NCBI GenBank assembly: GCA_013365325.1
Contig: JABVXV010000045.1
Span: 288,645 to 352,644, forward strand
Direction: 5' to 3'
Source: Dipetalonema caudispina
Taxonomy: Eukaryota; Nematoda; Chromadorea; Rhabditida; Onchocercidae
DNA: 64,000 nucleotides
Under the pieces are notes generated by a model, which made no database searches, was not told the DNA's origin, and worked only from the letters and a program-made list of their open reading frames with translations. The position numbers and the translations under genes were made by a program. Below are positions 15,048 through 28,600 of this stretch, in pieces (position 1 is the stretch's first letter; each line of letters begins with the position of its first letter).

Positions 15048-16683
15048 TTACCTCAACCACAACGACAATAAGTCATCCAACTTTGGCCATATGTCCAAGC
15101 TATTCTCTTCTAAATTTGTTTCAGTGATGACTTCGGTTCCCTGTTCTGAACAATTAGTGGCATATGATGAACCGTTTGTCAGCATTTCTTCTCGATTCTT
15201 TTCTGGGAATTTTTCCAAAATCGTTGTCGACGATTTTCCCAGAATCTTTGCTAACGAACTTTCTGAATTCTTTGCAGGGGATATTTTCATATTGTCTTGA
15301 AGAAAACGATTTGAACTCTTTCGAAGCGATTTTTTTGGATTCTTTGCCAATAATCTTTCCGGAACTTTCGCAGATGATCCCTTTAAGCTTCCTCCCGACT
15401 TATTCCATGACTTCTGTTTTGTTGATTTCTTCCCATCAACCATATTTTTTGCGGAAACATCCTTTTTATTAGAACTCTCTATAGAGCTTCTTTCAGCACA
15501 CGCTTCAACACGCGCTCTTCCATTTTCCGATAGCTTTCTTTTCTTTTTCGACACTTTTTTCGTTTCCCTTTTCATCTCTATTAGCCTTTCTTTACTATTA
15601 TCTCCGTCTTTGCATTTTAGTTGCTCTTCAGCGATTTCTTCTAATTGAGGCATCAGCGAAGTCCTTTTCCGGCACGGTTTCACTGAATTCTGAAAGTGGA
15701 AAATAAACTTGATAGCTGTCCATTAAAACGCAGGAAATCTGAATAAAGCGATCCTTACTTTCTTTGGAGTTAATATAATATTGACTACTTTCTGGGTATC
15801 CCCAACAATACCTGAAAATAAATTCATTGCAAGATACGAAAACAATACAGATGAGAAAATTATATATGGATTTTAATGGAAATGCACAAAAATTACATAA
15901 GACGTGGTATTATAAAATTAAGGAGTAAGATGAAGTAATACCCGCATCGTTTGACTCCATACTAGAGCAACGCGATCGCGATCGTGTTCGTAAAGCAACC
16001 GGAGAATTTTGAGAACTTGTATCTTTCTGCACTTGCTAAAAAATGCTATAATGAAAACATAAGGAACGACCATTATACATATCTCAAGAACTAAAATGAA
16101 ATAAAATGAAACTGGCTAGTTATTACTAACAATATACTTCTAAAATGATCTATGTCTCTAAAAATATATGCATCCAATAAATTAAGTAAAATCCTGGTGA
16201 TTCGGAAGTTGGGTAATATTTAAAAAGCTCACATCCGCAAATAAAAAAGGAATGAAGATATCACAGCTGCCTAAAAGTTGAATTTTCTTGAATTTACTCT
16301 AGACTTGATATTATACATGAATAAAAAGGGAGACAATCAATAACAATCCATTCAGAAAAATGCACTACAGCCATTCCTTCAACGAAAAGAAAGACAGGAA
16401 AACTTACTTTTTGCCAAGTTTCGGTCCTCATCTCTTCGTTTCTTTTCCTATCAGCATTTGATTTCATTATGGCAGGTACTGAAATCACTTATTTCTACTC
16501 GTAATTTTTCTAATATTAAAACTGACTTGAACTAATTAAAACATTCTATATACCCTGTTCATCGTCGCCAATTTCCAAGACATTGGTTGATGAACATGCT
16601 ATGAAATCCTCCGGTTCCTGTGATGCCAGCCTACGTGAACGTCGCTGTGATGGCATACTGACGTCGAATATCGAATCCTGCAT
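15048..16683 (-). CDS. Basic Lys/Ser-rich upstream exons: MPP10 N-terminal extension or a separate gene
   Basis: Five minus-strand exons join in phase: 16683-16554, 16478-16408, 16035-15942, 15811-15759 and 15689-15052. They encode about 328 residues rich in Lys, Ser and Arg, including MPSQRRSRRLASQEP, LRTRSRSRCSS and VVNIILTPKK, then a long basic tract with repeated AKxxxxSLxK-like units. No family was recognised. The last exon can end at an AG/GTAATT donor (15052), which joins in phase 2 to the first MPP10 exon at 14957, or read through to TAA at 15050-15048. There is no AATAAA and only about 55 bases before the next ATG (14992), so one long gene of about 918 residues is the simpler reading. 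Conserved MPP10 proteins are shorter, so two genes remain possible. The start could be ATG at 16683 or 16656. Confidence 0.6.
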
Positions 16684-19600
16684 GAGTTTCAGTGAGAACT
16701 TCTTTCTGAATTGAATTCTTTTTGCACTCTGCTCTTGCTTCTCACGACTATGCAATTTGTCTGAGACTTACCGTCTTCAAGCAGAAATTCTGAAATTACC
16801 TGTCATTAAAAATACGCAAAATGCATTACGCTATCAAGATTTGGTTCGACATGATCGCTTCAGTGAAAGTTTGACTTCAGCAAATTGCTAATAGATACTT
16901 TATTCCTAGTACATTCCAATCAATGATGTAAACAATGACATTTTACAAGATATATTGAGATAAGCACTGAACAATAACGCCTGAATGGTAACGATACGGC
17001 TCTTTGTTGAAAATACTTCTGAAATGAATGGTTTGTGGACTCTTATTATCACTGTTGTGAAGATGAGATCGCATCACAAAATAGCAATCATTGGTAAATA
17101 ATTACAATCATAATGATAGTATTATAGCTTGAAGTGAAAGATTCCACAGAAGGAATTCAAAAGAAAGTTGCGTGAAATGGAGTAAAAGGAAGAGAGATGC
17201 TAACGAAGAGAGGAATGAGGGGAAGAGAATATTGATGGGGATAATAGGAGGGGAAGAGTAAGAAAATCCTATCCATAGGATATGGAAAGATGAAAAAATC
17301 CAAGAACTCAACAAATAACCTCACTTCAACCCTCAACTTCTAATAATCAGATTCTCACGACTTCATTCCGCTACATCTCTTTCTCTCTTCGCTACATTTC
17401 TTCATCTAATCTACTCTTCTCTCCCTCTCTAGTTTGTGTTGTATTTTAACACAAGCGAAAGTGTAGTTGAGTAGAAGGTTGTCTGTGTTAGAGGGCCAAG
17501 GCCTGTTTATACTGTACATGCAGCCAAGATCGATTGTTCTGGCCTCTTTTAGCAATTCCCTATCAACATAATCAACCTATTATGGTACAAAGTTAGTCCA
17601 TAGGCAAATGGTTATACGATGGATATTGTTAGAAAATGAATTATATCATCTGCAATTTCAACCGTTTTCATTTACACTTTGCGCTTAGAAGAGTTTCAGT
17701 TTCATTTAAAATTTTCTATACATCATAGTCTCTGAATTCACTACAACACATTGAATAAATAAGAAGATCGATATAAATGAGCACATATATCAAATGTTCA
17801 CTTCATGATTGTTAATTGATACGTGTGCAAATGTTTGCTGTACAGTAGCAGACGTCTAATAAACGTTTTCCATGATTAATCTCCGTTCACTTACATACAG
17901 AATTTTTTTTACTCAAATGAATAGAAATATAAGATGTACATTACAACGTAAATTTATAATAGGTAATTGAATAATTAATTGATAATAGACGATCGAATTG
18001 CTTACTTCTTATTTTCAGTAAAAAACTTTTAACTTCACTAACGTTTGCATAATATGCAAATTTAAGGAGATATTAATTCTTTATTAAATAGTCGAAGGTT
18101 TCATCAAGGCAACATTAATTCGCCGAAGATATCTCAGCCTTATTTGTATTTGGAATTCTTACGTGCATAACAGCGGGCATCACCATAGTGCATGCATACT
18201 TTTTAAATTATTCCGTGTAACTAAGATGGCTTCAACGAGATTTTAATTTGGTGCAGAAGCAATTGAGTTTTCAATGATGAATTTAAAATTATTATAATTA
18301 GGCTCAAACAATCTTCATTAATCAAGACATAGTCATGACAACCATCATATTTTTGTCAACGAGAAATAAATTTGTTTATGTCACTGCCAGTTTCTTTGCA
18401 AAAAGTTGTCAAAATTCTAAAGTAGCGGATCAAATGGATCAGATGAAATATTGCTCAATTCGTTCAATTTTTAAAGTACTAACTGTACATTAGTCAGCCA
18501 TTGCAATTTTCAAAGCATTTCATTAATTTTCTGAACCTACTTCTTAGTCGCAATGATTACGGGGATTCAGAAGGCTATGTTGGCAGCAAATCGCAAAACA
18601 GTGACTATGACCACTTTCTGATACAATTCGGTTTTAAACAATTCTTCAGAGCTTCTCGACATCATTAATCTTATTTCATTCCTTTCTCTTCAAAAATTTG
18701 TCCAGTTAACTGTTTTCAGTTGGATGACGTCTATATTAAAAATTCAATCATTTTTCGTCTGAAAGTTATAATACCACTATTAATCAGTCTTACTCGTTTT
18801 ATTAGCAAAATACTTTAACTGCTACTAAAGCTATAATAACGGTAAATATGCCATAATAGAACTCGGCACTCGTCTGGCTTCCATCCCAGCACCACCAATT
18901 CTTTTGATCATCACGAGGGTATCTTTTCCGTAGAGCATTTTATACATAAATATATCATAACGATTGATTTGATTTTTTCAGCTTTTTCAAACGATCCTAA
19001 ATTCCCGGAGAAGAGATAAGAGGGAAAATCTGTTTATTCGAAATGGTAGTTATAGATTGTGATTGGAGATATTTACAGCAACTTTTTGCCTGCGCATTGA
19101 CAAGCTGCTTTCCTTAGGTTTCGTCTCAAATACAGTCGATTAGGTAACGGACCAGTGGTTTGATGTTAGCTGATAAATAGACTATCAATTCTATGCATTT
19201 TTAAAGTCAAAACCGCATGAATATTCTGGACAGAAATGCAACACTATAGGAGAGAGTTTAGATTCAGTTTCTCTGAATCACTTCTTGCAGTTGATTTTGA
19301 AACAGAAAATAAAGTTGAGAAGAATAGAAAGAGAAGAATATCACACCATCGAAAGGTTCAATTTTCTTATTTTTCTATGAAATTGAGAGAAAGGTTCATG
19401 CGGGAATAATTGAGTGGAATAGAAGAGAGAATAGATTTCTAGTTTCCATGGTAATAAATCATTTCTAGAATAGCTTTAATCTAATGAAATAATGTGTTCA
19501 GTAAGTGAGAAAAGATCCCGTGAGAGCGATTTGAAGACTCATTAATGAATTTTACGAAGGAATTCAGGAAGACTATTAGAGATAACCCTGCAGTTTGACC

Positions 19601-20387
19601 ATGCCATAGTTACGTACTTTTCTTGTATTTAGGCAGATTTGTGAAAAAAAGACGAAATTTTCAGTTGTGACTTTCAACTTTCAAAAATATCGATTTTGTG
19701 CTAACTATCAGAGTAATCAGTAATATTTCCTGGAAATGCTACTGATCACTATGTTATTATCATTTTTATCAGTATTACTTGAAACATATTGCAAATAACT
19801 TGCATTATTACTTTTGGCTGAATATATCTCTTATACTGAAGTTGGACTTTCAACTACTGCTGACATGATAAATTTAGAGTTCAATTTTTGTCGAGCTTCC
19901 GACAACCGTAAATTTGTTTATTGCATGATAACCCTTGCATTGTTAGTGTCACCGAAGTTCAACTGAACATGAGCCTACTTTCTTCCTCAGAATTTTAAGC
20001 ATAATTTATTTTCTTTCCAAGCAATTAAGGATAATGCAGAAAGCATTGCTGTGATTTTATTTATCGTTTGTATTACCAAAATTTCGGCGGTATGTTTGTG
20101 AAGACCTGTTGAAAAAGAACAGTTATCGTTCTTAGATTATGTTTGCGCATGAATTCAACGAAATATAAATTATTTAATTTTACTTGAAATTAACTTTACA
20201 TGTCTCAGCAGTTTGCCTAAGGAGGTAATGAGGCATATTTTCAACAGTATGAAATAAGTTGATTGATTTGAACAGAGAATTTCGCAATGTTTTCTCCAAT
20301 TAATTATTCATTAACTTTAGAAATTAAAAAGCTTTGCTCTATAGCATTATTATCTTACTTGACAACTGCAGAAATCCTTATACTTGT
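16684..20387. other. Intergenic stretch, nothing recognised
   Basis: About 3.7 kb with no coherent exon set on either strand. An acceptor-like TAATTTCAG on the minus strand near 16790 could be the trans- or cis-splice entry of the gene to its left. A short acceptor plus open frame near 18.55-18.66 kb lacks a usable donor. Confidence 0.6.
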
Positions 20388-21318
20388 CATGATTTTTCTC
20401 TGATTTCTGGCTTTCGTTGCAGTAATTTTTTTGTTGGGTAGAAGAAAGCGTCAAGAAAATAAGCTTTATATTTTATGATCCAAGGGATGTCAAAGCTGAC
20501 TTCATGCACAAAGGTCAGCAGTATCTCTAAGCTTGAATCAAATACGATCGAGCCAGCTAAGATTAGAAGCATGAAAAAAATAGAAAATCATTTTTGTGTT
20601 ACCGCAATCTCCTTAATTTCTCTTTCTCCCACTTATCAGATGGGAGATAAATGGTGTAGTAATTGAAATCAGTCACTTTGATATACCAAATTGCTTTATC
20701 GAGGTCAGCTTGTGATATGATAATCCCATTTAACTTGTCGTTCAACTGATTAAGCTATGAAAAGAAAGTGGCAGAATTTTGCATCGAATAGCAATCCTTC
20801 ACCCTAGTATGTCCATCATGATTTCCTACCACTCTATTTTCATATTCTTCTCCATTTCTTCAGCACATCACTTTATTGTCTGCAGTATTAAATTTCGATG
20901 GATCTGATAGAACTATCAAATATTTTTTAAATACTTACAAGTCAAGTTCAAGAGATGCCAGCAAATCTAGCTTATGGCAGATCTGCTTAAATATATAAAA
21001 GCCTTACAGTAACTTCAGGGAATAATTGCAACAGAAGGAATCTCGACTTAAACTCTTGTCCTTGTTAATTTCTTTCTAGCTCTTATATTAACCTTCGAAG
21101 ACTTTTATCTCAGCCTCAAGTTCATGTAATTATATCGCTTACCATTTTTTGCTTAACTTCATCTTTCCATCATCACTAAGAATTAAATCGGATGTGTTTG
21201 TATATTTGTTGTGAACTTTACCTTCTGATTTCATTTCTGTCGTTGCTTTCCGGAAAAAATTTGATGAGACTTGCGTCTGATTACTGCGCAACTTCTTCCG
21301 TTTCTGAATAACTGGCAT
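20388..21318 (-). CDS. Unidentified gene, partial exon set
   Basis: Three minus-strand pieces look like exons. The first starts at ATG 21318 (MPVIQKRKKLRSNQTQ) and is Lys/Ser-rich up to a GTAAGC donor at about 21145. A central piece, 20754-20603, opens after TTTTCATAG, is open for 50 codons (including AIWYIKVTDFNYYTIYLP) and ends at GTAACA. A possible last piece follows an AAG acceptor near 20530, joins in phase and stops at about 20388. The first and central pieces do not share phase, so at least one exon between them is missing or the boundary is wrong. A possible linking exon lies near 21040-21010. No family was recognised. The first piece contains QTQVSSNFF, close to a PCNA-binding box but one residue out of register. 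No polyadenylation signal was seen close to the proposed stop. Confidence 0.35.
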
Positions 21319-22628
21319 TGTTTTTAAAATGCAAAACTTTGTGTAACTTGATGACAACTTTTTTGAAATCGAGACAATGAATGCATTAATTCTGCAGGAT
21401 CCTGTATGGCTACTTCAACACGCGGTATCCATCAAAAAAATCGGTACTCCGAACATCAAAATGATCAGATGATACTACGAAGCATTTGCATTTCGCAATT
21501 CTTAAAGTACTTTCCATTTAAATACCGATAAAGGATACCAATTTTTTGATCCAAAATTAGCTGTGATCAGTTTTGCTGAATATTCGGAATGCCGTAGAGA
21601 TGCGAATGAATGTTCAAGGAAGGAATTATTGAGGAAATTTTAAAATTAATCAGGAAATGAGTTCCAAAAAAGTATTCACATACTCTTATTTCTTTCCATA
21701 TTTTTGACAACAGGTAGCAAACAACCATAACAAAAAAATACAACTTAAGCTACAGTGCAGAATTCAATTGAAGAATTGAAAGAAATCATGAAAGAGTTTC
21801 TGGACTGACTATAATTAAATGAATAAATAATTTCAGATTTTGTGAATAAAAATTTAGGAAAATGACAATTAGACATGTCTTATTAAAGAACGACATCTTT
21901 TTTGTGGACAAGAACTCAAAATATTTAATCCTAAAGTTTTGTTAGAATGCTTAATTGAAATTCCTTTGGAATTAACGAATTGAAGAATTTCAGGGACTCA
22001 CAAATAGCGTCATTGAACAGCAATCGCATTACGTCAGTTATCAATGATATCATAATTTCGACAAGTAATAAGACCGAGAGTAAACCTCAATCTCAAGTAA
22101 TTCTGAATATTGAGGATATAAATTTAAATTTCTGAGTGCATTTCTGGGTCAAAGGAAAGAGAGATAAGGATTACTATGAAATTATTAACTAACGTACTTG
22201 GAAGTTTCTGAATAATTATTTTAATAGTGTCACAGAATATATCGAAGAGATCGATCTGGAAAATCATAAAGTTCTAATGGTCCATACTACTTTTTTTTCT
22301 ATGGCTGTGCCAAAATTTGAATCGGAAATCATCCATGGAAAGGCTTTTTTTTTTACTTCCCTATCTCTTTCCTCTTTTAGACAGCCTTTTTTTTTGATCA
22401 AATTTTCATAAATTACTTTTTAATTTGAGCCAAAAATGTTTGAAAAAGTATCGTGCACTTCAAAATGGCTTGGGTTTTTCCTCAGCGCTTCGAAAATTGA
22501 AGAAAATAATTTTCTAAATAAATTTTAAACGATGAAAAATTAAAAATAAGGCAAAAAATATGAATTTGCGACCAGATAGAGATGTTATGACAGAATTCAC
22601 GCATATCCTTGTAAAATATTAATTGCAG
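21319..22628. other. Intergenic, upstream region of the potassium channel gene
   Basis: No coding exon was seen. It contains T-rich tracts near 22.29-22.39 kb and ends in a TTAATTGCAG acceptor placed directly before the channel ATG, which would suit SL trans-splicing or a 5' UTR intron. Confidence 0.5.
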
Positions 22629-25600
22629 ATGGGGCTTATAACGGACAGTAATAATACTGACGCGTTTTTACGTTTAAATATTGGCGGTACACATTTCTTG
22701 ATACGTAAGGAGACCGTTCTGCAAAGAGAAACTGGTATGAATTTATACTTATTTCTTTCTCTCCTTGCAGAGTTGACATTTCTGATAAATGCTTCCTTCT
22801 ATTGTTTTTTTGAAGGATCACATTTTATTCATTACTTTTTTGCTATTACTTACATCTTTTCATGCATGCAAATTGCAGTTTGCACGTGTAATGTATTGCT
22901 ATGCAAATATTTACGGCCTTGCAAATATCGAAAGCAATGAACTAATTCAAAATTTCCTTTAAAATTAGTCAGAGTATTGTTTTAACAAGACTATTTCCGC
23001 TTAGTTCTAACATTGTTGCACGGATGGTGGTTCATCAAAGAATCCCTCCTCAATTTTTCGAAATTTTGTTCTTTTCCATTTGACAGTCTATTAGATACTG
23101 TTAATTTCAAAAGAAAAGAAGGAAAAGGCAGTACATTTTGAGAAATCAAAAGAATGCCCATATTGTCATTTTTGGTATTTCCCCATTATTTCTAATTCGA
23201 GACACTTTAATGAAAGATGGTAGCATATTATTACCGGATGAAAATTTGAAATAGCTGAGGGATCTTCTAAATTAAATCTGAAATTCAAAGTTTTGGTACC
23301 CACATTCTTAAACTAACATTCCGAAGAAAAGCTTCCATTCATGAAAACAGTAGTATTGCGCAAAGATAGTGAACAAATGTATAATAGCCTAGCGATTTAT
23401 TTCAACAGTGATTCAAATGATTTGTGGCAAAATTTCTCTGCAGAAAACAATCTAAATGATTAATTTTCAGGTCTCTTATCTCTGATTGTTCGATGGCCAC
23501 ATGAAAAACGCATACCTCTAGTGGACGCATACCTTGAAAATACAAAGGAATATTATTTTGAGCGTTCCGCCTCACTGTTTAACGTTATTTATCAATTTTA
23601 TCTTACAGGCAAAATACGCTTTCAATAAATTTTCATTTTTCCTTCAAGTCAAAATCAATCTCTAAAATACTTGCTGTTCTTTACCCTTTTTTTGTTTATA
23701 GTCGATACTAGTTGGAATATTGTTAATAAGAAGTGATTGAGTGATTGATCATTTGTTTAACTCCTGCCTACAAAAATTATCCTAACTGATTGGAATTCAT
23801 TCCTCAATTTATCAACCATTGCTAGGCTACCTAATTACATTCCATTGGTTCGGCCTATTCTTAATGGGATTGGCACAACTCCATTCCGAACGCATCAACT
23901 TGGTGGTTTCCATTGGAAATATACTTTAATACTTTCACTCTTTAAGCTATTGATGATTAGTTAGCTTTGATTATTTTCCTCATAAAATTACTGGAAATCT
24001 TTATTTCTAGAATCTCCAAATAAATTATGCAAATATAAATTCCGAGAAAGATTCGAATTAAATCGCTATAAATCACAGGTTTAATACATCTGCCAGAAAA
24101 TCTGTGCCTGAAAGATTTGCTGAATGAATTGGATTTTTGGTGCATTGCTCCGGATAAGTATTTGGCCGAGTGTTGCTGCTTTGACAGAAATATCAGTCAA
24201 TTGAATTTAATCAACAACAGCACCGAAACGGATCAAATGGATCATTTCAAACATCTTCGCTTTGGAGAATATCGATTACAAATTTGGAACCTCATCGAAA
24301 TGCCATCAAGGTCCGGACAGTTTGTCAATTATTTTGTTGAAAATAATCTATCCTGTCGCATCTATCTACAATGTTTATCATATGCGGTCAAATATTTCCG
24401 ACTCCATTTCAATAATCCTACGGTCCCTGAAAATATAATAATCGAAACCTTTTTTCCACTGTTTTGTGTTACTTTCGAGATTTCGAAGAGGGATGTAACC
24501 ATAAGCTGGACAGCTCATCATCTTAATCCAGACAGTATTATAGTTTATTAATTGTGAAATGTCAAATAAAATAGAGAAAAAGCCAGTGCAAGTAATGGAA
24601 GAAAGAAATCAGTGTCAACTGAAAGAGCTGAATTTTGATTTTCTAAACTTTGAATCAAATTCTAATATTCAACGCAATATGAAAAGGAAATGAAATGAAA
24701 GGCACGTATATATAATATGTACACACAAATTATTAAGATTTGAGTATCTCTTTGTTATATTCTATGAATCAGATCAAATATCATCGAGCTGTCCATATTA
24801 TAGTTACAGCTATCTACAAATGTCGTAGATGAATATGCTCACTTTCTAAGTACTGAGAATCCTACACCGTGCTTGGTGTGGATACGGGATGAAGAATGTA
24901 CTCCACAACATACCATCAGTCATTAATTTTTAAGCTCATGTGCTGCTCAGATTTTCACTACCCTTTCTCTACTATTTGTATTTATATCAATACTTGGCTT
25001 GGTAATTGGCTCCTTACCAGAATTTCAAATCAAAGTAAATTTTACTACTACTGCTGGTAAGTCATTTATCGTTGTTCTTATTAGAAAATAGTTCGAAGAA
25101 CTCCAAACTGTGAACATCTCGCAATTCGATTGTTGTCATAATTCCTTAAAACTTCTACGCGTCCGATGATTTGAAAATCTTTGTATATTACCGGCCAGAT
25201 AAGTTCAGTGATTATTCACTGAGCATCAAATATTGGATCATCTCTGAACCTAACAACCAATTATCGTTACGTTACAGTCTTTCAACTCAAAGTTATGAAT
25301 CATCTGACCTTTTCCCTGTACACTTCCTCCTTCCATCATTTCTTTTCAATTTTCGAAGCTCTCGAGATATATATCGGTAAATAATTGATCAAGCGAAAGG
25401 TGAGTGAAATGTGTTGTCTTGTGAGGCTATCATGACGATACTTGATTACACTGAACCCGATGATACTTCCGCCTACATCGCTGTCACTTAAGCATGCATA
25501 TGGCATTTGTATGCAGCTAACTTGCAAAAGTGTTTCGCCATGTGCAAAAAAAAAGATAGTTTTTGATTGCGAAAAAAAAAAAATGATTTATTTTGCAGGT

Positions 25601-28600
25601 TCAACAACCTTTCATATGATGGAAACGGAACCGTTACCCATATTTGAGCGTTTGGAACTCATCTGCATTGTTTGGTTTATATTTGAATATGTATTAAAGA
25701 TGTTGGTTAGCTATGATCGTATGAAGACATTTCTCCGACTAATGAATATTATCGATTTGTTGGCCATACTTCCATTTATTATCGAAGCTGCTCTCAGCTT
25801 ATTTGGATTCAATACTAAAAATATGCGAGACCTCAAGGTATCATTCCATTATAAGGGAATTACCTTCTTATCCCACCAAATGCTTCCAATTGGTAGCTAC
25901 GATATCTCGGTGTCATTTTCGGGTCATCTCTCAATATTAAGGGTGAGTGAGGTAAATATGATACAGAGCGGAGAAGAAAGAAAGCAGAGGAAAAAGAAAA
26001 AAAAGTGATAAAGGAAGAAAGGAATTACTTTTTGTTTTATTCAGTTGCTGAAGCTCAAGTAAAAGTTGTTGTCATCGATTAACACATATACCAGCAGGCC
26101 TCTCTTTTGTTTTTGGCAAAACTTCATATATATCAAGCTTTTGCTATCTGAAAATTTCTATTTGCTTGGATTTAACCGATTAGCAAATGCACAATGAGAA
26201 GCAATTATAAAATGGGTACTTACAGTTTGCCTTCTTAGTAATTCGTGTTTTACGTGTTTTGCGGGTCATTCGTATATTGAAACTTGGCCGATATAGTATT
26301 GGTTTGCAGATGTTCGGGCGTACACTAAAGGTAATAAGCTTTTCATTTTTAATAATTTATTTTTTTGAAAAACCTAAAATTATATTTTATATATTCTAGA
26401 AATGCACTTTACATATAGGTCATTTCACTCATTTGGTTAAAAATTTTGTTAGATCTGATATCCTTAGCAGTGTTTAGGCCAGTTTCCGGCAGCTTAGTAT
26501 GATGGCGATGGTTGTCCTAACCGGTGTCATATTCTTCAGTACACTGGTTTATTTCATCGAAAAAGACGTTGAAGGGAGTCAGTTTTATTCCATACCTGCT
26601 GCTTGTTGGTGGTAAGCTTTTCCGGATTTCTTTTCATTCATTTATCAAAGCCTTCAGTTTTGTTACGAGCATCGCATCCTGCCTTGAACAGGCTTAGAAA
26701 AGGGTTTTGATTTTTCCCTTTCTATTTTCCTCTCTCCGTTCTTTCTTTTATTCAACAACACAACTTCTCACCTCATTTAATTTGCATCGAAGGAATAGCC
26801 TAATTTTCCTGACAGTCGGGCAGTTCTAATTTATATCACTTCTTATCCAGGTTTTTCAAAATATGAAAAAACTATCTATTATACTGGGAATGACAGAAGA
26901 ATCGCCAAATAAGCCAAAGAATGAGCAATAATCCCTCATTGGACCTTTAGTTCCTGTCCCGCTCGCTCTCTCTCTCACTCTTTATAAAAGATCTTGCGGA
27001 TAGCAGTGATCTGAGAATTCCGTTCATGCAATGATCATACAATTTTTCCGGTGTATCGTCACTATGACAACGGTCGGTAAGTTTCCCTCTCTAATTGTTT
27101 GTTGCATGGATGATGCACTTTCTTCTGCATGCGGGAATGCATGCTATGTTTGTGATTTTATGAAATAATTATGAGAAGGGAGAAACGGAAGAGAAGAAAT
27201 GAAATTGCTTAAGGTAAGGCCAAATTGGGGATTGTATGTTGGGATGAAAGAAGAAGGCACTGCTTCTCAATTTTCCGTAATAGTTCTTCGGATGGATCAC
27301 GGTCAAATCCATCAGAAAATATGGCAAAGCTACAACCATTGAGCTGTTTGAAATCAAAACAGAATCAATATGAATTAAGAAGTGATCATATTAAACGTTA
27401 GGACAAGGAACTGCGAATCAGTACGAAAATCAGGAAAACGGAAAATAGCAAAGGCAAATTTGCTGAGTCTTGTTAATACATTTCTGTGAAGAAATGTAGG
27501 CTATTCGCATGTAAAAAATTTTCTGAAAACTGTCTTCTGATTTGTTGGTTCCCTTTCATTTCGTTGCTTTAAATCAGAATCATTCAATTTTCATTTCAGG
27601 ATACGGAGATCTCACACCGACAACCGTTCGTAAGATTTCAACTATTAGGACTATTACAAATAGATCTAATTTTCTGTTCTACCCACTTAGAGCCAAAATT
27701 TTAATGACCTTCTACCATGCATAACCCATCAGTTGTACCTATTAATATTTGACAAAGGTTATCGTTCCATTGCTGCGTCTCATTCCACATTTCAATCCGT
27801 GTTGATATAAATCTCACGGCATTGAAGTTTTTTTTATACCCATAGCAAAGATGTAAGTGCAGTCTTTACCCTTTCTCATAATTTGTTTTCTCTCACTTAT
27901 CATATCTAAAAAAGCATCGGTTATTCTTCCCAGGAAAACCTTCTCCAGAAGTGTTCTGCTTCTGTGGACTGGACACTCTTGGATTTTCCAAAAATTCTCA
28001 AGTTTATAAAAAATTAACTATAGCGAAAAAATGTTCAGTTGGAAAATTGGTAGCGACAGGTGCGATCGCGTGTGGTGTTTTAGTGCTTGCCTTACCGATA
28101 ACTATCATTGTAAGTTAGTTCACATATCTTTTCCGGCCCATTCATAGCATCTCTAGCCCTGTTTTTACTGAAAGGGTAAAAACTATAAAAATGAGAGGAA
28201 GAATTTGATTTGATGATTCCGCCCTCGACCTGTAATCGATAGCACAGCAAAAATATTCTCCTAAATTCTAGTAGTAATATGAATTACTTCTTACTAACTT
28301 ACGAATGCATCATTTACCTTTAAATATTACATATACGATTACGTCGCGCTCTTAACTTCCCGTCGTTGCATTGAATGAGTCAAGTAGTTCTGCTTAAACT
28401 TTCTGATATCATGTAGGGTTTTAGTTGTCCATCTAGCCTTACGTTTATGCAGAATAAAATTTCTGTTTAAGTTACTCAATTCCAGGTTGATAATTTTATG
28501 AAAGTGACTGAAAAAGAAGAAGGTTCACATCGACTGAGACGAACTGAACCAAAAGACAGCTTTACCATGTAAACTATTTGAATTTTTTAAAATTTACTTT

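Noticed and set aside
18545..18660. Acceptor CTACTTCTTAG followed by a 35-codon frame
   Set aside because: No GT donor in a suitable place and no neighbouring exon.
24324..24551. Continuation of the third channel exon to a stop at 24551
   Set aside because: It would end the protein before S1. A GTCAAT donor at 24324 joins in phase to a clear S1 exon at 24951.
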